From assembly GCF_026107375.2 (NCBI RefSeq), contig NZ_JAPCIA010000002.1, forward strand, positions 460,001-524,000: DNA of 64,000 nucleotides, given 5' to 3'. The number at the start of each line of letters is the position of its first letter. The first letter of the stretch is position 1. Position numbers and translations under genes: made by a program. This DNA is from Sphingomonas sp. BT-65. GTDB taxonomy: Bacteria > Pseudomonadota > Alphaproteobacteria > Sphingomonadales > Sphingomonadaceae. The notes beneath the pieces were generated by a model. The model searched no databases, was not told where the DNA came from, and saw only the letters and a list, made by a program, of their open reading frames with translations. Of the stretch, positions 45,450 through 54,896 are shown in pieces.

Positions 45450-47036
45450 TCAGCCCGGGCAGGTCGCCGGCGGCGTGCGGTGGCGAAGCGCCTTGCCCCC
45501 CGCCTTGCCTGTGAGCTTGCCGCCCTCGATCACCGCGGTGCCATTGACCAGCAGCGTGCGCACCCCCTCGCTGAGCCGCGCCGGTTCGAGATAGGTCGCA
45601 CGCGGGCGATAGGCGGCGGGATCGAACACCACGATATCGGCGAAATAGCCGGGCTTGAGATGCCCCCGGCGGTCGATCTTGTAGAAATCGGCGGTGCGGC
45701 CGGTGCTCGAGTTGATGAAGGTCGCGAGGTCGATCGTCTTCTCCGCGACCACGTACTTGGCGTATTTGGTCGGGAAGGTGCCGTACATGCGTGGGTGTCC
45801 GGCCGATCCGTCGGAGCCGGTCATCACCCAGGGCTGCTGCATCAGCAGCTTGATGTCCGGCTCGATCATGTTGAACGAGACGATCGGCGAGCCGCCCCCC
45901 TGGTTGGCGAGGATGATGCGGATCGCCGCCTCGACCGGATCGACCTTCCATTCCGCGGCGACCACATCGAGCCGCTTGCCCGCCCAGGGCTTGCCGTCGC
46001 CGCGCAGCAGCACCGCGTTGGCGCCGCCGCGACGGACGAGATTGGTCTGCATCTCCGCGACGATGCGCGCGCGTTCGGCCGGGGTCTCGATCCGCTTGAC
46101 CAGTGCCGCCGCGCCGCCGTCCTGCGCCCAGCGCGGGACGAGCGCCGCGACCAGGCTCGAGCCCGAGGCTTCATAGGGATATTGGTCCGCGGTGACGTTC
46201 AACCCGCTGGCGCGCGCCGCATCCACCGTCGCGACGATCTCGTTCGCCTTGCCGTGGACGTCGGCGCCGAGCGCCTTGATGTGCGCGAAATGCACCGGCA
46301 TCCCCGCCTGGCGGCCGATCTCGACCGCTTCCTTGACCGAGTTGATCAGCCCGATCGAGTAGGAGGATTCGTCGCGCTGGTGGGTGTCGTAGATGCCGCC
46401 GCGCCTGGCCGCCTCGCGCGCGACCTCGATCACCTCTTCGGTCTGCGCGAAGCTCTGCGGCGCATAGAACAGGCCGGTCGAGAGGCCGAACGCGCCCTCG
46501 CACATGCCCTGCGCGGTCAGCGCCTTCATCCGTTCGAGTTCGACGGGCTTGGGCGCGCGATCGTCGTTCTTCAGCACCTTCACGCGCACCGCGCCGAACC
46601 CGACCAGGGTCGCGACATTGGGCCCCACGCCGCCGGCATCGACATGGTCGAGAAGGTCCTTCACCGTCCCCTCGCCCTGGCCATAGCCGTCGATGCCGGT
46701 GAAGATCGTGCTGACGCCCTGCATCAGCCACGGCGTCACCAGCCGCTCCTCGGGCGTCTTGCCGCGGATCAGCGCGTCCGAATGCGTATGCGGATCGATG
46801 AAGCCGGGCGCGACGACCAGCCCCTTGGCGTCGATCACCCGCGCGCCGGGATATTCGCCCGCCGCCCCGGGACCGACCGCGACGACCCGGTCGCCGACGA
46901 TCACGACATCGCCGGTGACGGGGCTGGGCGAGCTGCCGTCATAGATCGTCCCGCCCGCGATCACGATCGCCTGCGGGGCGGGCGCGGCGCCCATGGCCAG
47001 CCCCGCCGTGGCGGCCAGAAGCAATATCCTGCGCAT
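45450..47036 (-). CDS. N-acyl-D-amino-acid deacylase (D-aminoacylase family), secreted
   Basis: A 528-residue amidohydrolase with an N-terminal signal (MRRILLLAATAGLAMGAAPA), so periplasmic or lipid-associated. Metal ligands: His83 and His85 (DPHTHSD), a carboxylate site near GFGAVRVKV, and later histidines (VHFAHIKALG, DTHQRDES). The bridging Cys of classical D-aminoacylase (GNCG) is replaced by Asp116 in FTGIDGYG. The family releases D-amino acids from N-acyl forms, or processes D-residue-containing dipeptides. It is 18 bp after dgcA on the same strand, which supports a D-amino-acid role. Confidence 0.88.
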   Translation of the reverse strand: MRRILLLAATAGLAMGAAPAPQAIVIAGGTIYDGSSPSPVTGDVVIVGDRVVAVGPGAAGEYPGARVIDAKGLVVAPGFIDPHTHSDALIRGKTPEERLVTPWLMQGVSTIFTGIDGYGQGEGTVKDLLDHVDAGGVGPNVATLVGFGAVRVKVLKNDDRAPKPVELERMKALTAQGMCEGAFGLSTGLFYAPQSFAQTEEVIEVAREAARRGGIYDTHQRDESSYSIGLINSVKEAVEIGRQAGMPVHFAHIKALGADVHGKANEIVATVDAARASGLNVTADQYPYEASGSSLVAALVPRWAQDGGAAALVKRIETPAERARIVAEMQTNLVRRGGANAVLLRGDGKPWAGKRLDVVAAEWKVDPVEAAIRIILANQGGGSPIVSFNMIEPDIKLLMQQPWVMTGSDGSAGHPRMYGTFPTKYAKYVVAEKTIDLATFINSSTGRTADFYKIDRRGHLKPGYFADIVVFDPAAYRPRATYLEPARLSEGVRTLLVNGTAVIEGGKLTGKAGGKALRHRTPPATCPG

Positions 47037-47054
47037 CGCGTCGCTCCCCTTCGT

Positions 47055-48026
47055 CTATGAACCCCAGAAACCAGGCTCGGGCGGGTGCATCAGCCCGTGT
47101 TCGCCCATGCGGATGCCGCCGGACCGATCTTCCGCCAGCCACAGCGGCCCGTCGAGATCGGCGCAGTCGGCCTGCACCGCGACGCGGAACGCCGCGGCGA
47201 TCGCGAGCGAGGTCGAGATCATGCAGCCGACCATCACCCCGAGCCCACGCGCCCGCGCCCCGGCGTGCAGGTCGAGCGCCTCGGTCAGCCCGCCAGTCTT
47301 GTCGAGCTTGATGTTGACCATCTGATAGCGCGCCACGAGCCGGTCGAGATCGGCGGTCACGTGGCAGGATTCGTCGGCGCAGATCGGGACCAGCCCCTTG
47401 AACCCTTCGAGCGCCGCATCCTCGGCGGCGGGCAGCGGCTGCTCGAGAAACTCGACCTCGAGCTCGGCGAGCAGCGGCTGCAACGCCTCGACCTGCGCCA
47501 TCGTCCATGCCTCGTTGGCGTCGACCACGAGGCGCGAGCCCGGCACTTCGGGCCGGATCGCGCGCAGACACGCCGCGGGCTCGTTGCCGTCGACCTTGAC
47601 CTTGACGATCGCCACGCCCTTGAGCTTGTGCGCGGCGGCCGCCATCGCCTCGGGCGTATCGATGCCGAGCGTCAGCGCAGTATGCACCGGCTGCACCGCG
47701 GGGGGTTGCACCAGCCCGAGCTTCGCCTCCAGGTCCCACAATGCGCAATCGACCGCGTTGCGCGCCGACCCGGGCGGCATCAGCGCCCGCAGCGCGTCGC
47801 GTCCCGCGCCATCGGCAATCGCGCCCTCGATCGCGCGGAGTTGGTCAGCCACGCCCTCCGCGCTCTCGCCATAGCGTCCAGTGACCGATCCCTCGCCGCG
47901 GCCGATCGCATCGCCCTGGCGGATCGTCACCACCGCGAGCTCGATCTGCGTGCGCGACCCGCGCGCGATGCGGAACGGCGTGTGGAGCGCGCGGCGCTCG
48001 ATCCCGGTGCTTACAGCGCGAAGCAC
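47055..48026 (-). CDS. dgcA: N-acetyl-D-glutamate racemase / dipeptide epimerase DgcA
   Basis: A 323-residue enolase-superfamily enzyme. It has KxK (VKVKVDG), the metal ligands Asp, Glu and Asp in VVDANEAWT, EFLEQPLP and ADESCH, and the second base in NIKLDKTGGLTEA. Family members epimerise L-Ala-D/L-Glu; next to a dgcN gene they act as N-acetyl-D-Glu racemases. The proposed start is GTG at 48026, inside the 3' end of dgcN (16-bp overlap), because no ATG is near; no clear ribosome-binding site was found, so this start is tentative. Confidence 0.85.
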   Translation of the reverse strand: MLRAVSTGIERRALHTPFRIARGSRTQIELAVVTIRQGDAIGRGEGSVTGRYGESAEGVADQLRAIEGAIADGAGRDALRALMPPGSARNAVDCALWDLEAKLGLVQPPAVQPVHTALTLGIDTPEAMAAAAHKLKGVAIVKVKVDGNEPAACLRAIRPEVPGSRLVVDANEAWTMAQVEALQPLLAELEVEFLEQPLPAAEDAALEGFKGLVPICADESCHVTADLDRLVARYQMVNIKLDKTGGLTEALDLHAGARARGLGVMVGCMISTSLAIAAAFRVAVQADCADLDGPLWLAEDRSGGIRMGEHGLMHPPEPGFWGS

Positions 48027-49021
48027 TGGCCGAGCCGGTCGACGATCCACGAGACCCCATGGCGTACCGGGTCCTGGCATGGCAGGCCCAGTGTATCCTC
48101 GGCGGCGGCACAGGCCGCAGCCGCAGCGTCAGCATCGAGCCCCGCGGTGTTGAGCGCCACGCCGACCGCGACGACGTCGGGATTGGTCAGCCGCGCCGCT
48201 TCGAGGTTGCGGTCGAGACACAGCTCCAGGCTGGGCACACGGTGCGTCTTCATGTGGCGCATGATCTCACGCCCGGCCTCATGGCACAGCACCAGCGCGT
48301 CGGGCTGCGCGCCGTGCAGCAATCCCAGCGAGACGCCCGCATAGGAGGGGTGGAACAGCGACCCCTGCCCCTCGATCAGGTCCCAACCGCCATCCTCGCG
48401 CGCGGGGGAAAGCTGCTCGACTGATCCGGAGATGAAATCCGCGACCACCGCATCCACCGGCATACCCGAACCGGCGATCAGGATGCCGGTCTGCCCGGTC
48501 CCGCGGAAGTCCGCCGTGATGCCGCGCGCGCGCATCTCACGCTCCAGCGCCAGCGTCGTGTACATCTTGCCGACCGAACAATCGGTGCCGACGGTGAGCA
48601 GGCGCTTGCCAGCGCGGCGAGCGCCGGTGCCGACCTTGAGGTCGCGTGGCGGCTCGCGCACGTCCCACAGCGCCCGGCCGAGCTGCGCAGCGCGCGCGGC
48701 GATCTCCGGCTGGTCGGTCAGCCGCTCGTGCAGCCCGCTCGCGATGTCGAGTCCGGCTTCCATCGCCGCGATGACGTCGGCGACCGTCGCGGGCGCCATC
48801 ACGCCGCCGGCATTGGCGACGCCGAGCACCATCGTCCGCGCGCCCGCCGCCACGGCCTCGGCAAAACCCATATCGGGCACGCCGAGATCGATCGGCGAGC
48901 CGGGCGAGCGCAGCTGGCCGACCGCCCATTCGGGCCGCCACACCGCGATCCCGCGCGCCGTCTTGGCCGAGATCGGATCAGTCGCCTGCGCGATGTACAG
49001 CAGATAGGGCGGCTGGCTCAT
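48011..49021 (-). CDS. dgcN: D-glutamate N-acetyltransferase DgcN (DUF1611)
   Basis: A 336-residue DUF1611 protein. A Rossmann-like N-terminal domain precedes the P-loop-like segment LLTVGTDCSVGKMYTTLALE near 150, then DFRGTGQTGILIAGSGMPVDAVVADFISG and DLIEGQGSLFHPSYAGVSLGLLHG. DgcN acetylates D-glutamate in a recently described D-Glu catabolic route, with DgcA then racemising N-acetyl-D-Glu. It is first in the dgcN-dgcA-D-aminoacylase unit. A 175-bp gap separates it from the TonB receptor gene upstream. Confidence 0.87.
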   Translation of the reverse strand: MSQPPYLLYIAQATDPISAKTARGIAVWRPEWAVGQLRSPGSPIDLGVPDMGFAEAVAAGARTMVLGVANAGGVMAPATVADVIAAMEAGLDIASGLHERLTDQPEIAARAAQLGRALWDVREPPRDLKVGTGARRAGKRLLTVGTDCSVGKMYTTLALEREMRARGITADFRGTGQTGILIAGSGMPVDAVVADFISGSVEQLSPAREDGGWDLIEGQGSLFHPSYAGVSLGLLHGAQPDALVLCHEAGREIMRHMKTHRVPSLELCLDRNLEAARLTNPDVVAVGVALNTAGLDADAAAAACAAAEDTLGLPCQDPVRHGVSWIVDRLGQCFAL

Positions 49022-49102
49022 GAGCGTGTGCGTCTCCCCCGGAAGATGCTCGCCTTGAACGGGATATCACCCGCCATCGCCAATAGAAAATTCGGTATCG
49101 GG

Positions 49103-49121
49103 GCATAGCCTTGGGCTATGC
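49103..49121. promoter_or_regulatory. palindrome upstream of dgcN
   Basis: GCATAGCC-TTG-GGCTATGC, perfect 8-bp arms, 82 bp before the dgcN start. Not followed by a T tract, so an operator is more likely than a terminator. Confidence 0.45.
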
Positions 49122-49147
49122 GTCCCTCTGCGCAGCGCCCAAGACAA

Positions 49148-49173
49148 CGGCGGCCGGGATCACCCAGCCGCCG
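49148..49173 (-). terminator. terminator after the NAG TonB receptor
   Basis: On the minus strand CGGCGGC and GCCGCCG form a 7-bp stem around a 12-base loop, followed by TTGTCTT, 24 bp past the receptor stop. Confidence 0.6.
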
Positions 49174-49196
49174 CAAGTTCATCCGCAATGCGGGCG

Positions 49197-51866
49197 TCAG
49201 AAGTTGACGTTGATCGACGCCATCGCGCGGCGCCCGGCGCGATACACGCCGCGCGGCAGGCGCGGGGTGTTGGCATAAGCATAATATTCGCTGTCGGTCA
49301 GGTTCATGCCCGACAGCGTAATGCCGATATTCTTGGTGATGTTGTAGGTCGCCGAGACGTCGACATTAGCGCTGTCGCGCACGTACATGTTGTCGCCGCG
49401 ATCGACACCGGTGAAGTATTTCGAGCGCCAGGTATAGGTCCCGCGCAACGCCACCGGGCCGCTCTCGAAGAACGGGCTGAAGCTCACCTGGTGTCGCGAA
49501 TTATAGGGCAGGTCCGCGCCCGCCTGTCCCTCGGCATCGGAATAGGTGTAGTTGGCGAGCACGCCGAAGCCGAGCGGCAGGTTCTGCTGATAGGCGAGCG
49601 CGAAGCCCTTCACCTTGGCCTGGCCGGCATTGTACGGGCGGCTGATCTGATAGGTGGTGACGAAGCCCTGCGACTGGTTGAAATACTGCTCGGGCGCGGT
49701 GCGCTGCAGGATGTAGTTGTCGATATCCTTGTAGAACACCTCGGCGGCGAGGATCGCGCGCGGCGCGAAATACCATTCGAGCGACGCGTTGAGGTTACCC
49801 GACTTGTACGGCTTCAAGTTCGGGTTGCCGCCGCCGCCGATCAGGATGCCATCCGACAGCCAGAAGAAGTTGGTGAGATCGGCATAGTTGGGTCGCGCGA
49901 TCACCTGCGTCGCGGCGAAGCGGAACAGCAGATCCTCCTTGAGCGTGGCGACGAGGTTCATGCTGGGGAGCACGTCTTCGTAGCTGGTCTTCGTCGTCTC
50001 CCACAACCAATGCGCCTGTGCATTGCACGCCGTTCCCGGCGCGCAGACATAGCCGGCGCTGGAGGTCGAGGTGCTGACATAGCGCACGCCGAAATTGCCG
50101 CGCAGCCAGTCGGTCTCGAAATTCGCCTGGCCATAGACGGCGTGAATGTCCTCGGTCACTTCCCAGTTGCCGGCGGTGAACTCCGGCGCGGCGAAGATCG
50201 ACGGGGTCGGCAGCGTGCGCCCTTCGAGGAAGTCGACCATCGCCCCCCCGCTGATGATGAAGCGCCCAGCCATCTCGTCGTTGATGCCGTTGATGCCCTT
50301 CAGATAATTGTCGGCGACGGTCTCGGGCGAGAATTGCCCGGCGGCGACCGCGAGCCCGGTCAGCGAGATGCCGGCATATTGCTGCGCGGTCTGGTGGCGG
50401 CGATATTTGTAGCCAATCTGGAAACGCTTGAGCGCCCCGTCGAAGTCGACGCCGAAATCGATCTGGCCGTAGCGCTCCTTGTCGCTGGTCGGCTTTGCGA
50501 CGGTGTTGCCGCTCCAGCCCGGATCGGTGACGAAGGCCGCGGGATTGCCCTGGACGTCGGTCGCATAGTCGATCGTGCCGGGGCTGCCGGGCGCGCCGCT
50601 AATGTCGACCGTGTAATCGGCCCAGTTGAGGAATTCGAGGAACACCTGGCGCTTGGTGCCGCCATCGGCGTCGGAGAAGCCGCCCTCGAGGTTGACGTCC
50701 CAGTTCCCACCGTCCCAGCCCAGCTTGCCGTGATAGGTGTTCGAATGCATCTCGGCTTCGCGATACTGCACGTCGAGCACGCTCAGCGCATTGTCGAACG
50801 TCGCGCGGGTGACGATGCCGTCCTGCACCGTGATGTCGGTGAGCTGGCCGAGGCTGTTCCAGGTATTGCCCTGGAAGGCGTACATCGACTGATTGAGGTT
50901 ATCGTAGGTGGCGTCGATCTTGAGCCAGTTGAACTCGAGCGTGAGCTCGTCAACCGGCTTCCACTGCGCGGTCGCCGAATAGGTGAGACGCTCGCGGCCC
51001 TGCTCAAAATAGGAGGTGCCGAAGGCGTTGGGGCTGATCGCACCGGGATTGGCCGTCAGCGTCGCCGCGCAGGCGCCCAGGCAGCCACGGGTGCGCGAAT
51101 CAATCGGATTGTCGGGGTTTGCGCCCGCCCACTGGTCGGCGCGCATCGTGCCGTAGGATTCGAGGCCGTCGCGGCGCAGCCGGTCCTTGGCGCGCTGGAA
51201 CGAGGCGAGGATGCCGAACGTACCCGCCTCGTTGCGCCAGCTGACCAGCGCCGAGCCCTGCACGTCGCCCTTTTCCGAGCGATCATTGTAAAGATAGCCC
51301 AGCGAGCCGGCGATAGTGAACGCCTTGAGCTCAAGCGGCTTGCGCGTGACGACGTTGACCGTGCCGCCGATCGAGCCTTCGTCGATCCGCGCCTCGGGCG
51401 ACTTGTAAACGTCGACCCGGTTGACCAGCTGTGGCGCAAGCAACGCGTAGTTGAAGGTGCGGCCCGGCGTGTCGAGGATGAACCAGTCGGCCGACGCGAC
51501 GGTCTGGCCGTTGAGCAAGGTCCGGTTGAGCGCGGGGTCGGTGCCGAGGATCGAGACCTTCTCGCCCTGGCCGAACGCGCGGTCGACGGTCACGCCCGGC
51601 ACCAGGGTCAGCGCCTCGGCGACGTTGGTGTTGGGGAATTTGCCGACATCCTCGGCCGAAACCGAGTCGACGATCGCATCCGCGTTGCGCTTGGTCTCGA
51701 GCGCGGCGGCGAGCGCGGCGCGATAGCCCGAGATGACGACCTCTTCGCCCTCGTCCGCCTCGGCGGTCTGCGCCGCCGGCTGGCCGCCGGTGTCCTGCGC
51801 CTGCGCCGCGCTGGCGAGCAGCGCCACGCCGCTGGCGGTGCCAACGAGGAAAGCCCGAATCCGCAT
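49197..51866 (-). CDS. TonB-dependent receptor (N-acetylglucosamine/chitooligosaccharide locus)
   Basis: An 889-residue outer-membrane receptor. Signal peptide (about 1-23, ALLASAAQAQ), TonB box EEVVISGYRAALAAALE, plug (FPNTNVAEALTLVPGVTVDRAFGQGEKVSILGTDPALNRTLLNGQ) and barrel ending in VNF. I start at 51866, preceded by AAGGGGATGGGAC. Context with GH20 hexosaminidase, GntR/UTRA regulator and nag genes indicates import of GlcNAc or chitooligosaccharides. Its promoter carries a motif shared with the nag operon promoter. Confidence 0.93.
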   Translation of the reverse strand: MRIRAFLVGTASGVALLASAAQAQDTGGQPAAQTAEADEGEEVVISGYRAALAAALETKRNADAIVDSVSAEDVGKFPNTNVAEALTLVPGVTVDRAFGQGEKVSILGTDPALNRTLLNGQTVASADWFILDTPGRTFNYALLAPQLVNRVDVYKSPEARIDEGSIGGTVNVVTRKPLELKAFTIAGSLGYLYNDRSEKGDVQGSALVSWRNEAGTFGILASFQRAKDRLRRDGLESYGTMRADQWAGANPDNPIDSRTRGCLGACAATLTANPGAISPNAFGTSYFEQGRERLTYSATAQWKPVDELTLEFNWLKIDATYDNLNQSMYAFQGNTWNSLGQLTDITVQDGIVTRATFDNALSVLDVQYREAEMHSNTYHGKLGWDGGNWDVNLEGGFSDADGGTKRQVFLEFLNWADYTVDISGAPGSPGTIDYATDVQGNPAAFVTDPGWSGNTVAKPTSDKERYGQIDFGVDFDGALKRFQIGYKYRRHQTAQQYAGISLTGLAVAAGQFSPETVADNYLKGINGINDEMAGRFIISGGAMVDFLEGRTLPTPSIFAAPEFTAGNWEVTEDIHAVYGQANFETDWLRGNFGVRYVSTSTSSAGYVCAPGTACNAQAHWLWETTKTSYEDVLPSMNLVATLKEDLLFRFAATQVIARPNYADLTNFFWLSDGILIGGGGNPNLKPYKSGNLNASLEWYFAPRAILAAEVFYKDIDNYILQRTAPEQYFNQSQGFVTTYQISRPYNAGQAKVKGFALAYQQNLPLGFGVLANYTYSDAEGQAGADLPYNSRHQVSFSPFFESGPVALRGTYTWRSKYFTGVDRGDNMYVRDSANVDVSATYNITKNIGITLSGMNLTDSEYYAYANTPRLPRGVYRAGRRAMASINVNF

Positions 51867-51937
51867 GTCCCATCCCCTTCCCTGATCTTCCGCGGCACCC
51901 GGTTGAGTACCACATGCATACATTAATAAGACCATCT

Positions 51938-51959
51938 TCCTATTGGACTATACTGTCAA
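51938..51959 (-). promoter_or_regulatory. promoter -35 and candidate NagR site of the TonB receptor
   Basis: Minus strand TTGACA (51959-51954) is followed 4 bases later by AGTCCAATAGGA (51949-51938). The latter matches AGACCAATAGAA in the nag operon promoter at 10 of 12 positions. No good -10 was found. Confidence 0.45.
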
Positions 51960-51964
51960 GGGGG

Positions 51965-51981
51965 ATTTGTAGGCTACAAAT
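51965..51981. promoter_or_regulatory. 17-bp perfect palindrome upstream of the TonB receptor
   Basis: ATTTGTAG-G-CTACAAAT, 5 bp upstream of the -35 TTGACA. The strict symmetry suggests a dimeric regulator site. The rest of the gap to 52069 shows nothing. Confidence 0.5.
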
Positions 51982-52069
51982 GTGCGCATTCCCGACAGGA
52001 ATTGCCGCATTGGTATCTAATTGGATCGGCTGACAAACCTGTTTCCGCTACGGCGCTGCCGCTGCGGGT

Positions 52070-54622
52070 TCAGTCGCGCGGCGCGGGCTCGACCCGGACG
52101 ATGCGGCTCGCGCGCTTGCCGTCGGCAGAGCGGGTACGCAGCTCGACCGCTCCGGTCACCGCCACCGGGCCCGCATAGTGTTTCCAACCATCGCCCATGC
52201 GATACTCGATCACCATCCCGGGAAACGCGCTGTTGGCCTCGAGCTTGCCGCCAGCGATGCGCGCGCCCGGCGGCGTGACGCGATAGGCGATGCCCATGCG
52301 ATCGAGCAGCGGCAACTGCGCCGTCACGCGCCCGGCAAAGCCGCGCCATTCGCGTGTCAGCAGCGCGGCGTCCACCCGCGGATCGTGCCAGCGATAGTTC
52401 GCGCCCGCCTGATAAGGCGGAGTCCACGGCGCCGGCGTCCAGCCGCGCTCGGCCAGCGCGAACAGGCGCGGGAACAGCATGTAATCGACCTGCGCGTCGG
52501 TGCGGATCGTCTCGCTCCACAATTGCGCCTGCACGCCCGCGATCTTCTGTCCCGCCTCGAGCACGGGCTTGTCCTCGATCGCCTTGGGCTCGGCGAAGGT
52601 GGTGCGGATCGTCGCGGCGTTGGCAGGCAGATTGTCGGGCATGAAGCCGAACACCTGGTGCGTGCTCACCCCGCGCGACGCCCAGTTATAGCCGCCCTCC
52701 TCGGGATGCGGGGCATAGGGCATGTCGAAATAACCGAGATCGGGGATCGAGAGCACGACGTCCCAGCCGCGGTTGAGCTGGTCGTGCGCCTCGCGGATCG
52801 CGCCGTTGTGGAGCACGCCCCAGATGTTGGTCTGCACCTGTGCCGGCATCCGCGCCGGATCGGTGTGTCCCATCCCGTCGCTCCAACCAGCGGTGCGGAT
52901 GCCCTTGGCCGCGAGTCCCGCGGCCACCCGCTCGATGAAGCGCGGGGTCAGCTTGCCCGTGTCGCCGCCATTCTCGGCGATCATCTTCGCGCAGGCCGGC
53001 GACTTGGCCCAGGCGCCCGCGGTCTCGTCGGCGCCAAGGTGGAAAATGCGCAGCGGGACGCCGGCCTCGCGGTGCATCGCCACCAGCGCGTCCACCACCG
53101 TATCGACGAAGCGATAGGTGGAGGGGAGGCACACGTTGAGCGTGTTGTCGTTGTAGTTCTGGATGCTGCGATATTGCGTGGCGTCGGCGGGATCGACCAG
53201 ACGATAGCGCTCGGCCGCGTCCTTCTTCCCCGCGGCGCTCAGCCAGGCATGGCGCGCCTCCATCGCCACGATCGCGGCACGCGAGTGGCCGGGCATGTCG
53301 ATCGAGGGGATCACCTCGATCTGCCGCGCCGCCGCCGCTTTCAGGATCGCGATATAGTCGGCGGTCGAGAGATAGCCGTTGACCCCGCTCGTCCCGTCCG
53401 GCCCGGCGCCGAGCTGCGGCAGCAGGCAGGTCACCTCGGACGGGTCATGGCACCGCTTCGACCCGATCGCCGCCAGTTCGGGCAGCGCCGGGATCTCGAT
53501 CCGCCAGCCTTCGTCGTCGGCGAGGTGCAGGTGCAGCCGGTTGAGCTTGTACGCCGCTATCGCCTCGATCAGCTTGAGGATCTGGTCGCGGCCGTGGAAG
53601 TTGCGCCCGAGATCGATGTGCAGCCCGCGAAACCCGTAGCGCGGCGCATCCTCGATCGTGAGCGGCCGCATCCGCCCCTGCTCGAACGCCGCCTGTTGCG
53701 CCAGCGAGCGCAGCGCATGGCTCGCCCCCGCCGCGTCGCGCGCGGTGATGACGATTCCCGCCGCGCTGGCATCGAGCCGATAGCCTTCCGGCGCGATCGG
53801 CGACGCCGAATCGACGCGGATCGAGAGCGGCAGCTTGCCGCCCTCCGCCACGCCGAGCGCGGCGAGCGCCGGGGCGACGGCTTCGCGCGCGACGCCACGG
53901 AACTCGACCGCCACGCCGCGGGTCAGGTCGACCGCCGCGCCTGTGCCTTGCACCGCCTTGACCGGCTTGGGCAGGATCACCACGCCGCTCGCCCCCGGCG
54001 CTTGTTGCGCCACATAGAGGTCGAAGGCGCGTTCTGCGGTCAGCCAACGGGTCTTGTCAGCGTCGCTCTTGGTCGCGAGCCGCGCTTCGTCGGTCATCGG
54101 CGCGACGAAGCGCAGCAACTCGAGGCCCGTATCGGGATCGATCGCCGGGCGCGTCGCCACGATCGTCCGCGCCGCGAGCCCATCCGCCGTCAGATAGGCG
54201 TTGGGCATCGCGAACGCCTTGGAGAAGTTCGCGCCCGTCCCCCATAACCGGATGACATGGGTCGAGCCGGGCTTCAGCGCCGCGCCGGGCTTCAACGTCA
54301 GTCGCTGCAGGTCGCCGTTGATCAGCTGGTGCGCAAAGACGTCGCTCTCGACGCGCGGCAGCCGGTCGACGAAGCTGAAATAGAGCGCCAGCCCCTCGGG
54401 CAGCTGCGCGGGCGCCGTGGCGGGAACGGTCAGCGTGATCGTGGCGAGAAAACAGGGGTCGAGCCCGGCGGGGCATTGCGGCCGATTGTCGACCACGGCG
54501 AAGCGATAGCCGAGCATCGCGGCAAGCTGGTCCAGCGTCGCTTGCGCCGACGGCTGGACCTGTCCGAACGCGGGCGCGGCCACGACCAATGCCGCCATCG
54601 CCGCCCAGCCCGGTCCTCGCAT
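52070..54622 (-). CDS. GH20 beta-N-acetylhexosaminidase (chitobiase type), secreted
   Basis: An 850-residue exported enzyme. It has a signal peptide (MRGPGWAAMAALVVAAPAFG), an N-terminal CHB_HEX-like beta domain (about 30-160), a GH20b domain (to about 310), a GH20 TIM barrel with the catalytic pair in HLGADE, and a C-terminal beta domain. It removes terminal GlcNAc from chitooligosaccharides by substrate-assisted catalysis. The length is close to Vibrio/Serratia chitobiases. The start at 54622 follows AAGGAGG. It lies upstream of the receptor on the same strand and divergent from the GntR gene. Confidence 0.95.
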   Translation of the reverse strand: MRGPGWAAMAALVVAAPAFGQVQPSAQATLDQLAAMLGYRFAVVDNRPQCPAGLDPCFLATITLTVPATAPAQLPEGLALYFSFVDRLPRVESDVFAHQLINGDLQRLTLKPGAALKPGSTHVIRLWGTGANFSKAFAMPNAYLTADGLAARTIVATRPAIDPDTGLELLRFVAPMTDEARLATKSDADKTRWLTAERAFDLYVAQQAPGASGVVILPKPVKAVQGTGAAVDLTRGVAVEFRGVAREAVAPALAALGVAEGGKLPLSIRVDSASPIAPEGYRLDASAAGIVITARDAAGASHALRSLAQQAAFEQGRMRPLTIEDAPRYGFRGLHIDLGRNFHGRDQILKLIEAIAAYKLNRLHLHLADDEGWRIEIPALPELAAIGSKRCHDPSEVTCLLPQLGAGPDGTSGVNGYLSTADYIAILKAAAARQIEVIPSIDMPGHSRAAIVAMEARHAWLSAAGKKDAAERYRLVDPADATQYRSIQNYNDNTLNVCLPSTYRFVDTVVDALVAMHREAGVPLRIFHLGADETAGAWAKSPACAKMIAENGGDTGKLTPRFIERVAAGLAAKGIRTAGWSDGMGHTDPARMPAQVQTNIWGVLHNGAIREAHDQLNRGWDVVLSIPDLGYFDMPYAPHPEEGGYNWASRGVSTHQVFGFMPDNLPANAATIRTTFAEPKAIEDKPVLEAGQKIAGVQAQLWSETIRTDAQVDYMLFPRLFALAERGWTPAPWTPPYQAGANYRWHDPRVDAALLTREWRGFAGRVTAQLPLLDRMGIAYRVTPPGARIAGGKLEANSAFPGMVIEYRMGDGWKHYAGPVAVTGAVELRTRSADGKRASRIVRVEPAPRD

Positions 54623-54896
54623 CCTGCCTCCTTGATCGATATTTGTATTCAATTTGTCATGTAGGCATGGGGTGGTCAACGTTTTTCAGAAACTGGCAGT
54701 TTTTCGGGAGGAACCCTCGGATAGCGATCACGTGCTGCAACGAATCTCGATCGCCGCGTCAGATTGGTTTCATATTCGTATTGTACTCAGCTATCCGGAA
54801 TCGCGCGTCGGCGATTGACGGTTCGGCACCAATGCAACACATGTGACGACCGAATTGGTATTATCGCGCTGCGCAGCCAGATGTGGAGCAAATGTC
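54623..54896. promoter_or_regulatory. divergent control region hexosaminidase / GntR regulator
   Basis: A 274-bp AT-richer gap. It contains ACCAAT cores (reverse of ATTGGT) near 54764 and 54855, like the core of the nag and receptor promoter motifs, so the regulator may control itself and the hexosaminidase. Repeated ATTTGT words occur at about 54640-54655. The GGAG ribosome-binding site of the regulator is at the right end. Confidence 0.4.

Noticed and set aside
49188..51926. 912-codon plus-strand open frame opposite the TonB receptor
   Set aside because: Mirror frame of a clear receptor gene; no signal, domain or ribosome-binding site of its own.
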